Assembly (NCBI GenBank): GCA_036365515.1
Contig: CM070876.1
Span: 136,607,894 to 136,671,893, forward strand
DNA length: 64,000 nucleotides
Reading direction: 5' to 3'
Origin: Torymus aiolomorphi
Lineage: Eukaryota; Arthropoda; Insecta; Hymenoptera; Torymidae
In this document: in pieces, positions 54,132 through 64,000 of the stretch
How positions within the stretch are numbered: position 1 is the stretch's first letter
How the letters are laid out: each line of letters begins with the position of its first letter
Notes under the pieces: generated by a model
The model's input: only the letters and a program-made list of their open reading frames with translations
Told to the model about the DNA's origin: nothing
Databases searched by the model: none
Made by a program: the position numbers and the translations under genes

Positions 54132-56079
54132 ATTCATAACGAAAAAATTGTTGATAACTTTTATAAACTGTTACTATAGTTTCAAATGCTATCTTTATAA
54201 ACAGTTATTAATAGTTATAAACTTTTTTTAAATTATATAAAATTATATACTCTTATTCATAATTATTTGCTAAGTTTTATTTCCGCCTGGGATACAACGA
54301 ATTTCTGAAAATCACATTCACGCTTACTCGGAAGTCGCTCTGGCAAGAGACTTTAAGTTAGATTGAGGAAACCGTTCTTCTAAGAAAGTTATTCCCCTAC
54401 AAGCTCGAGCGCGGTGATATTCAGAAGGAGCACTGTAACACAAAAATGCAATATTCTGATAAAAGTTGGTCGGAAATCTGATGGGGAGGCTTCCAAAGTT
54501 GACCTTCCAATAGACAATGCCATGAAAGCTATTAAAACTATCCGAAAAGAAGGGAACTACCCTAAAATCATAGTTCTTTAATGCCTAATGAAGGAGAACG
54601 TCCCGAATGAAAAAAAAAGAAATATGAGTTAATGTAGAAAACCGTAAGGAATTGTACAAAACTGGATGGCAAATACTTGAAGACGATCTTTGGAGGCAAA
54701 AGTGAAAAGATCTTGGGTGTTTTTTAGCAACGTTTCATTGGCTTAGTACGCCAACCTCATCAGGCCAAAAATAATAAACGTATGATATATACGTTTATTA
54801 TTTTTGGCCTGATATATCATACGTTTATTATTTTTGGCCTGATGAGGTTGGCGTACTAAGCCAACCAAACGTTGCAAAAAAACACCCAAGATCTTTTCAC
54901 TTTTGCTTCCAAAGATCGTCTTCAAGTACTTAACATAAAAAATGGATGGCGTTATACCTTCAATACTGGATGGCAAAGTACAGAAAATTGGCTAAATCCG
55001 TAACGGTATGATGAGCTGCCAAATTAAAAGTGGTGGTCATAGATGCTTAGGGTATGGAATCTAAAACGCGAATTGTGCGACATCGCTGAATTTTCATCGC
55101 TTCTGAGCCCCGAATAGCCGAGAAGTGGGCGGTAAATGTATGAAAACTGTAGAAGAAAGAGAATCGCTACAGTAGTCAAGGTCAAAGGGATCCAACTAAG
55201 TACTGTCTTATCATAAAGTACCCAGTTGGCATTTCTGATTTTGTAGAGCTAATAAGAGAAAATAAAAAAAAACATAATTATAATAATAACGCTAATGATA
55301 ATGATAGTAATAATAATAATTTAATCATGAAACATCACAATAAATTTAATTATAAAATTTCACTTTAATGTAAGTGTCGTTCTCATAGTAATATATGTTA
55401 TGTTAAATCAAGATTAGACTCGGGTGTGAATGCATAATTTTACGATCCTTAGATTACCATATAATTTTCTTAATTTCATCACAGATACCGTTATGATTAA
55501 TTTTCATTCCACTAATTATTTTTGTGATCAGCGTAATTACGCTTATTGATTGCTAAGATTTTTTTTTAAAAAAGTTTTAAACCTGGATGAGATTTTCACA
55601 ATATACGTCGAATTAAAACAATTAATTTTGGCGACTCAATTAAATAAACAGAAAAAATAAGTAATATACATTTAGCTAACTAAAAATAAATTCGTCACTT
55701 TTCTCTGGGCTTCTTCCTAGTTCATATGGCTAGAAAATAGGAAAAAAATGAGCCCTTGGGGGCTAAGAGCGCCAGCTCCATCCAGCCTTATCGCAACAAT
55801 AACATAGCAAAAGAAGCACTAGATTCTAAATAAATATGCACTTGTCAACGCTCTATTAAAAAGGCTTGTTTATAAAATCGTATACAAAATTGCATCTAGC
55901 AGTCGAAAGCAAACGGATAAATACAATCTTCAGATTTGATTTTCAAACATTCAACCACATTCACACTTAAAAGAAGTCAGTACAACGAGGAGCGCTAGGC
56001 GAGAGACAACGAGACTCGCACTATTCCTCAGTGAAGACTATTTACAGGGATGACAGAGGAACTCGCATGCAGACGCAGA
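54132..56079. other. Gene-free stretch with one hairpin element
   Basis: 54134-54296 has GTTATAAAC words and ends TATTTCCGCCTGGG, like 24479. At 54663-54935 is a near-perfect inverted repeat of about 270 bp (GATGGCAAATACTTGAAGAC... / GTCTTCAAGTACTT, with CCTCATCAGGCC loops), described below. From 54936 to 56079 I see no gene; the last 50 bases before 56080 would be the glypican 3' UTR. Confidence 0.45.
54663..54935. mobile_element. 270-bp hairpin element
   Basis: The arms 54663-54780 and 54838-54935 are complementary, with few mismatches (CTTGAAGACGATCTTTGGAG, AAAAGATCTTGGGTGTTTTT, GGCTTAGTACGCCAACCTCA). Copies of AATAATAAACGTATGATATA fill the tip. It could extrude as a cruciform or act as a MITE. 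No duplicated target site is clear. Confidence 0.75.
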
Positions 56080-57824
56080 TCACAGCCATTCGGTAAAGCA
56101 GCCACCGAACCATACGACAACTATCGGCAGGAGGTAAGTTGTGAGCACTCTTAACAAAGAGATTCGCTGAGGCATGGCGGTTGCTCCCGCATCCGTTGGC
56201 GTGGGTACTTGACTGTCGTTGGGCTGAGTACCGCCCTCGAAGCCTGGTCCAAGGGTGGGTGCGCCACTAAAATCGAAACCCGGACTAGTACCTGGGTCAG
56301 AAGTTGAAGACGACTCAAACTCGAGAGTGTTTTTGAGTCCATCTAAAATCGAGGGCCGATTAGAGATCGGGTCTAATTTATTTGGAACTCGTGGACGTGT
56401 CGTCATCAATTCAGGATGAAGCGTAGGAAGAGGTGTGGCCTCAAAGCCACTGCCTTCCTCGGAAAAGCCATCTTCATCATCTGTGATGGGCTCCAAACTG
56501 CCAGAACCCGAACCACTACCAGAGGACCAGCTCTCATCGTTGTCGACCCATTCGACGTCGTGTCCGTTGAACGCAGACCGTAGTCGATTGCTCATGCTAT
56601 TAAGAGCAAAAATCTGCTCCCTAACCACAGCTGCTCGAGGACTTGAAGCACGCACCTCTGGATTCATGCTCTGTGACTCGCCATTAGACGATACTGGATA
56701 TATATATCTGCCGAAAACGGTTAGTAAATCAATAATACAAAAACTTTTAGAAGTTTCTTATAGTTCTAGACTATTGATTACTTGCTCCTAGACTATTGAT
56801 AACTACTCACTTGTCGACGTGTGTGCCATTCCAGCAGTCACGAGTGTTGCTGGGCGGAACCACGAGGCCATCACTGCAAAGTTTGTACGGTAAATAGAGC
56901 CAAAATTGTCGTGAATCCCGGATGCGTTGCTTAATCTCTTTAACAAGTTTGTCGAGAATGATGGCACTAGAAGAACGCTCATCCTCCTCCTCCTGGTCCT
57001 CCTCCTTTTCATTGTCGTTCGTCTCAGAATCCTCCTGGAAGTTCAAAGGTTTTTGCTCGGCTATCTCCTTATCACTACGACGCCGACGACCTAGCACCGG
57101 ACGGCCACAACCAGTAAAGACGCGCTGTGATACATCGCTGCTGCTTTCTTGAAAGTTCATTATTGCTTCAGAAATTTTAAGATTAATGGGCCGTACCAAC
57201 ATCTCAATGTTGAAAGGTCCTAACAGTCGGTCTGCGACCTTGTCAACAGCCTCTGTAAATAGAAGAAATTATGTATTCATAGTGGAGTTATATGGTTTCT
57301 AGTTTTCTGAAATTTTGTTCATTCTTACCTACAAAGTGGTTCCAGTCAGCGTCGAGAGCCGCATGCTGCGCCAGGCAGCCTTTCATCACGTTGTCACACA
57401 TGTCATTGCAAGCCAGCACGCTGCTAGAGATGCCATTGCAGGATGGGCAGACAGTCATCCGCGTTAAGGCTGCTGCGCACTCACTTGACGCCTTCAGCTG
57501 TGCAATGAAAAAAAATATTAGTCAGAATCTGCACTAAACTAAAATGAACTAACTGAAAAGTCAAGTCAAACCTACCTGCTGCATGTTTTTTAGGATATCT
57601 GCAGCGACTTGTAGTGCTTGGCTAAAGGCTCTTGTAGCTATAAATGAACGCTTTATTTGGACCCCCAGTTTTTGTGGCACATCTCCAAAAGGCCGCATTT
57701 CTTTCATATGATGGCCCACGCACTCAAGGTACTTATTGTCGAATTTGTATTGACTATTTAGTACGGTAAACATCTTCTGATAAAGCGTATTGAAAAATGT
57801 ATCCATCGTGTCGTCAAGGTCCAC
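56080..57824 (-). CDS. Glypican (heparan sulfate proteoglycan core), four 3' exons
   Basis: This is the 3' part of a host glypican, a GPI-anchored cell-surface proteoglycan that modulates Wnt, Hedgehog and BMP ligands. Exons on the minus strand are 57824-57576, 57497-57329, 57252-56811 and 56707-56080. All junctions have consensus GT and AG and keep frame. Visible family sequence: LYQKMFTVLNSQYKFD and PFGDVPQKLGVQIKRSF; LTRMTVCPSCNG, CNDMCDNVMKGCLAQHA and DWNHFV; VADRLLGPFNIEM, QRVFTGCGRP, LVKEIKQRIRDSRQFW and LPYKLCSDG; KYIYPV. The last exon has a SGSGSGSGS glycosaminoglycan attachment site, an acidic and proline-rich linker, and a hydrophobic end (LLPIVVVWFGGCF) that serves as the GPI signal. 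The 5' exons with the signal peptide are not in view. I cannot decide from this part whether it is the Dally or the Dally-like type. Confidence 0.93.
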
Positions 57825-59703
57825 CTATTAAAATAGATTATTTATTAATCTTTTGATTTTTCAATAGAAAGTAGTAATATACTCAAATAGAATAGTTCCT
57901 ATACATATTGTATATAGAAAAGAAATGCAATGAAAAACAATTGCAGATGAGTGGAAGTATTTATTTGACTTGCTGGGGAAATGGACAATAAATCTCTTAA
58001 TTATATATAAGGATTTTTTCTTTTATAAGATCTACAAAAAATGCGAAAATAACCAAAATCAGTTGTTATTGCATGCTTGTTTTCACCGTCAAGAAACTTC
58101 CATATATATAGGTATACCAGATATACATTTTGCAACGCAAAACGTAAACAAAATATATCTACATATATATGGAAGTTTTTTGACAGTGTAGATAAACCTT
58201 ATAAATACATTTTTTCGTTTACTAGAGTAATCGAAAAAAACAACAAAAAAACATGACCCTTTGTGGTAATGAAAAAGCATTGATTTAATGTTACTTAAAA
58301 TCTTTGCTTTTGATGTCATTTTGTACTAAAGTTGTGAGAAATAACAGATACTAGAACGGACTTACATTGCCGATAAAACATTTTATCGGCAAACTTTTGA
58401 CAGCTTCTATCATTTAAATAACGTCAAGTGAAGGATACTAGTGTATTACTGATTCATTCACTTCATTAATTTTGACGTACTGGCTTTGACTTATTTGACT
58501 ATGATTTTACTTTTGTCTAATTTTTTAATTTTGTATGATGATTTGGTTTGCTAGTTGAGAAGGACAAAATAATAACATTTATTATGGATCCTGTGGGTAC
58601 TGTAGATTCAATTTTAAATAAATGATTGACAACAGGTTGATTAACATAATATTGGATAAAAAGTTGAAAAATCAATTAGAAGAAATTCGTACAACACCAA
58701 AGTAATAGGGCATTAACTGAGGGTTTGAAAGTATTTAAAATACGTCATTTTCATTTCTTCTAGATGAAGTTTGTAGTAATAAAATTGTATGTTTTGTTAA
58801 AAATATTGTAGAAATTTGTTTTGATGGGATTGGAATAAAGATATATCTTTTTTTAAAAAGATATGTGGGCGTGCGTGCGTGTGCGCGTATTTGTGTGGGG
58901 GCGCGTGTGTGCATAGACATGTGTAAGTGGAAATCTACGCTTCTATCAATTTCTTTACTTCTACTGCATCTATTTTAATGCGACTAGTTTAATATGTACG
59001 TTCACGGCAGCCCGACCCCCCTCCCCCCTTCCAAAATCACCGATCTTAAAATAAACAATTAGAAAATTTTGTACACATTTTATATAATTATGTACAACCT
59101 CAATCGATTTTTCTACAAGCATATTAATATAGTTATGTATAAACAAAATCATATTGTTTATATCAATTTTACACATTAATTTCGCCAGCTACTCCGCCCC
59201 CGCCCCTGACAAAACCATATTTTCAAAACGCTAATGTATCCAACCATTTATGGACATTTATTTACATAAACGAAAATCTGCAAAAGTCTATTGTTTATGA
59301 GAATTTCAGCCAAGAATTCCAATAGCAGAGTGCAGAGATGGCAAGCTTACGTAGATAAGCGTAATGCAGCAAGATGAAACTTTAGAGCTGTATCACTAAA
59401 ATATGCCAAAACCAGGGCGCAAAGAGAAATAAAGACTCGGATCAGAGTTTATCACTCAAAAATACCGATGCTTCGGGGTTTTATAACCAAAAACTACAAT
59501 AGTCTGAGAGCTCGCAAAAGAAGAGCGCTCATAGAAGGCCACTGGTAGAATGATGCTAGAGGGCACTATTGCTAAAAAATACCAGAGCCAGAGCGCCGAA
59601 AAAGGCAAACTTACTGTGAGTAGTATTGTAACGAACCTAAGTTAATGATGTTTAATAAATGTTTAAATTAATTATTATTAATATTATTTTCCTGCCAAAC
59701 GAC
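57825..59703. other. Presumed glypican intron, with small repeats
   Basis: The next upstream glypican exon is not found through the right edge, so this is probably intron. It contains a small MITE (58085-58187) and a perfect hairpin GCCGATAAAACATTTTATCGGC-like at 58369-58391. At 58865-58920 there is a GT-rich run. No other gene is seen. Confidence 0.45.
58085..58187. mobile_element. 100-bp MITE with mariner/Tc1-like ends
   Basis: CACCGTCAAGAAACTTCCAT at 58084 and its complement ATGGAAGTTTTTTGACAGTG ending at 58187 flank a short AT-rich middle with TATATA stretches. CACTGTCAA-type ends are typical of Tc1/mariner MITEs. Confidence 0.65.
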
Positions 59704-59825
<122 letters not shown>

Positions 59826-60051
59826 GGGTCCGATGTGGGTCGTGCATGGCTCCCACATGGCTCCATACGACTAAAGTTTAAATAATTTTTAATTTAACTT
59901 ATAGTTCATTCATATAATTGTTGAAAAAAATTTGAATTTATTTTTCGCTTTGTAATTTAGGAATAGATTTAATTTAATTTTTTTTTTTCAGTATGACAAT
60001 TCCTATACATCATAAATAAACTGAATTTACGAATTAAAAAAATGTTTTCAG

Positions 60052-60122
60052 CTGGAGGTGAGATTCGATCCTTAGGCACCTGGACGTCAGTCGTACGCGC
60101 TAACCACTGACTTAAAATGGGC
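60052..60122 (-). ncRNA. tRNA-like sequence (SINE or tRNA pseudogene)
   Basis: On the minus strand, AGTCAGTGGTTAGCGCG resembles an A-box with its D-arm, and GGATCGAATCTCACCTCC about 35 bases later resembles a B-box with its T-arm. The acceptor ends do not pair well. A tRNA-derived SINE head or a dead tRNA is more likely than a working gene. Confidence 0.45.
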
Positions 60123-60539
60123 TTGCAGTTGAGCTACTCATTCGAGTACTCACACGATTACTCGCGGGATTTTTTTAAAAGGATATAGGCTTCGGTATTC
60201 TCTCGTTAAAAAAATACTAAAGCCAGGATGCAAGAAAGGTAAATCCTTGCAGAAGAACTCATCACATAGATGAAAAAATATAATCTACGATACATCGGTA
60301 ACCCACGGTTAAAGAAGAAAAAAGCTCCAGAGGCCAATCTTTTAGGAAATCAAATGGGATATCTTAAGAACTCGCTCCATTAGGTTCAAGTCTATTTTTT
60401 TAACAGGAAACCCTATTTTTTTGCAAATTTAATTTAACTAACAGCAGGCTTTTGATTTTGACATCAAAGAAAGGTTAATCCTAACGACAGATCTGATGGG
60501 CCTGATGGGCCCACTTGAGTTTCACAAGCTAACGTTTAA

Positions 60540-61380
60540 TTTATTTAAACAGAAAAAAAACAGCTGCCAATTCATTGGCCCGTGGCTTCCTCAAACTTAA
60601 TTTGCTGATTCCTTTAAATAATTTTGAATAACAAAATTTATAATTTTTGCAACAATTTATTACATAATTATAATTAAATTCATTTATGAATATTGAACAA
60701 AATGAATTCAAATTTTTACAGATTATAGCTATTTACATTCTGCATTATCATGATTTTTCTCAAAATAATTGACCGTTTAGTTTGGGAGTTATAAGAGTTA
60801 TAAGCTTTTTAAAATAAACACGTTTTTGTTAATAATAAAAGCACCGTGATAGCTAGAATTTTTCTTCTTTTTAGAAAATATAGGTGTTATAATTCTCTTT
60901 CGAATGCTACCCACCCAATTCAAATAGATAGAGCCGTTCTCAAGAAATTACGATTTGAAAAGAAGGTTAAAAAACTTTGAACCTCAAATATCTCCGAAAT
61001 GTATGGATCAACCATTTTGCCCAAAGAACTCGACCGAGAACTATCCAAAATCTACCTCTACAAAGAATTTTGAAGGAATTAAGACAATTTAACTGCCGTA
61101 ATCGTTGGACATACAAAACTTATTTTTTCCAGTTTTCAATTTTTTCCTCAAAAGTTAACCAACAGAACGAATTCAGATTTTTGCAGATTATAGGTATTTA
61201 TACTCTGCGATATCATGATTTTTCTTATAAAAATTTACCGTTTAGTTTGGGAGTTATAAGCTTTAAAAAAAACACGTTTTTGTTAATAACAAAAGAACCG
61301 CGATACAACTACAAATTTTTTTTTAGAAAATATAGGTGTTATAATTCTCTTTCGATTGCTAGCCATCCGATTAAAATATC
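60540..61380. repeat. Imperfect direct repeats in presumed intron
   Basis: A segment of about 190 bp at 60720-60940 (CATGATTTTTCTC, GACCGTTTAGTTTGGGAGTT, CACGTTTTTGTTAATAA, AGAAAATATAGGTGTTATAA) recurs at 61195-61380. A second pair, 60547-60690 with GCTGCCAATTCATTGGCCCG, recurs at 62930-63060. Both are non-coding. Confidence 0.7.
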
Positions 61381-61577
61381 TCGATCCTATCATTAAAAAA
61401 AGCAAGAATAAATTTTGAGAAAGTCGTAAATTCAAAATAAAACAAAAACGCATCGGCCCAATCAAAAAACGAATTTTTGATCCGCAATTACACAAAAAGA
61501 AACAAAAAAAAAAATGAGACCTGTCCGGTTAAAATCGACCGAGTAGCAGCTGAGATCCATGCGCACGCGCACTCCCC

Positions 61578-62313
61578 TACTGAAAAAGTGCAGCTGATAA
61601 TCAGCTGATAATTAGGTGATAATCGTACCAAAACGGCACCTGATTATCAGCTGATTTTCACATGAAAATTTATCGTTTAAAATTTATTTATTTGTTAATT
61701 ATTATTTATTATTATAATTTATTGTTATCGTTCATTTACTTGAATCTATACGATTAACTAATGTATTTAAAATCATGTACACTGTAGCAAAGAAGTTTTG
61801 AATTATTTGTCATAATTTAGGAATGTAAAACTAAAATTAACAATAATAAATGATAATAATAATTAATAATAAATGAAAATATCAACAGGAATTTCAGGTC
61901 AAAATCAGCTGATAATCAGATGATAATCACCGAACAGTTACCTTATAGTTACCCGATTCTCAGATGATTATCAGCTGATATGCACCTGAAAATCATGTTG
62001 ATATTTACATTTATTATTAATAATTATTATTATTAATTATTGTTAGTAATGTTACATTCCTAAATTGTAACAAATAATTCAAAACTTCTTTGTCAGCATC
62101 TACATTTTTCGGCATTTTTTTTCGAACACATTTATTAATTGTAGATTCAAGTAAATGAACCATGATAGTACTTTATAATAATAAATAACAATAATTAATA
62201 ATAAATAAATTTTAAATGATAAATTGTCATGTGAAAACAGCTGATATTCAGGTACCGTTTTGGCACGATTATCACCTGATTATCAGCTGATAATCAGCTG
62301 CACTTTGTCAGTA
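61578..62313. mobile_element. 736-bp foldback with CAGCTGATAATC words
   Basis: TACTGAAAAAGTGCAGCTGA at 61578 is mirrored by TCAGCTGCACTTTGTCAGTA ending at 62313. The arms contain repeated CAGCTGATAATCAGCTG, ACGGCACCTGATTATCAG with its complement, and ATTATTTATTATTATAATT. The centre near 61940 has another cluster of the same words. There is no protein. Confidence 0.85.
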
Positions 62314-63633
<1,320 letters not shown>

Positions 63634-63725
63634 TGTAACGCGTCATGGACTTGGGCTAGTCGGCGCGCATAGTAGAATACTGTATTACCGGCATCATTGT
63701 ATACCATCAATAAAAGGACGATTGA

Positions 63726-63808
63726 GAGGCAGTGCGTTGGTAGTCCTGAGATAGAGACACTCGGCTGTCGTCCGGACGGCTCGGGTTCAAATCCCGATGC
63801 CGGCGCGT
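63726..63808 (+). ncRNA. tRNA-like sequence (SINE-like)
   Basis: The segment AGTGCGTTGGTAGTCCTGAG has an A-box-like element, and TCGGGTTCAAATCCCGA at 63781-63797 is a perfect T-arm with B-box, followed by TGCCGGC as a 3' acceptor strand. The matching 5' acceptor strand is not present. This favours a tRNA-derived SINE head over a functional tRNA gene. Confidence 0.5.
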
Positions 63809-63932
63809 ATTTTTTAGTATTTTCCTAAATCCATCGACTCGTTATATGGCACCCAACTTAAATAACCCGCAATTAGACGCTTGTCTGATGCTCTTTCATA
63901 CTCGGACCTTTGTATTGGCCCACTACAACAAG

Positions 63933-64000
63933 CCATCTAGCGGTTAACGGCAGTACTCAGCAATGCTCAACTACAGTACTGCACGTTGACCGCTAGATGG
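63933..64000. repeat. Short inverted repeat at the right edge
   Basis: CCATCTAGCGGTTAACGGCA at 63942 and the complement (TGCACGTTGACCGCTAGATGG-like) at the window edge form a hairpin about 60 bp long. CCATCTAGCGG-type ends occur in many insect MITEs. The element may continue beyond the window. Confidence 0.5.

Noticed and set aside
58866..58920. GT-rich run considered as a telomere-like repeat
   Set aside because: It is irregular GT/GC text without a TTAGG-type unit.

Overview
The window looks like a piece of a eukaryotic, almost certainly insect, nuclear genome. The host sequence is very AT-rich and intron-bearing, and it carries four exons of a glypican gene on the minus strand (56080-57824). 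A hymenopteran host would fit the style of the repeats, but that is only an inference. Most of the window is mobile DNA.

Positions 1 to about 17,700 hold a nearly complete Polinton/Maverick (adintovirus-like) element. It is clearly GC-richer than the host DNA that follows. From left to right it has a CA-rich minisatellite, a minus-strand zinc-ribbon gene (226-972), a duplicated promoter-like spacer, a three-exon acidic protein (1948-3213), and a protein-primed family B DNA polymerase split by one frameshift (3287-7295). A tightly packed plus-strand block follows: packaging ATPase, a small hydrophobic-tailed protein, a conserved element protein, DDE integrase with chromodomain, penton-like minor capsid, a basic pVI-like core/membrane protein with a 5' frameshift, double-jelly-roll major capsid, an unassigned conserved protein and an adenain-type protease. 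Further right are a repeat-rich spacer, a nuclear-looking protein (16213-17061), a small ORF and an inverted relative of the left-end minisatellite. Together these would cover replication, integration, packaging, capsid assembly and maturation. The breaks in the polymerase and pVI-like genes suggest a recently degraded or imperfectly sequenced copy.

From 17.9 to 55 kb is a nest of inverted-repeat (foldback) elements. Several share a terminus of the form CCC plus a few variable bases plus GAAATA, but each carries its own private reiterated word in the subterminal arms (CCACATGGAT, CTATAGGAAATCC, TTGAACAGTTTTAAAC, AACTGCAAATAACTGC and others). Two with quite different words (19794-23996 and 51711-54131) share a collinear core of about 80 bases with a TATA box, a short open frame and a small palindrome. 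Also here are a decayed DDE transposase with a SWIM zinc finger (25.1-27.2 kb), a TTAA-flanked interval (27.74-38.53 kb) inserted in the terminal repeat of a second DNA element, and that element's decayed cysteine-rich gene (39.8-42.6 kb). A deletion-derivative LINE (43.2-45.5 kb) is inserted in the other terminal repeat. Host-like GC-rich tandem duplications lie at 32.9-33.9 kb and 35.3-35.9 kb.

From 55 to 64 kb is the 3' part of the glypican gene followed by its presumed upstream intron, which holds small MITEs, simple repeats, a CAGCTGATAATC foldback and two tRNA-like (SINE-like) sequences. No CRISPR, rRNA or bacterial feature was seen.
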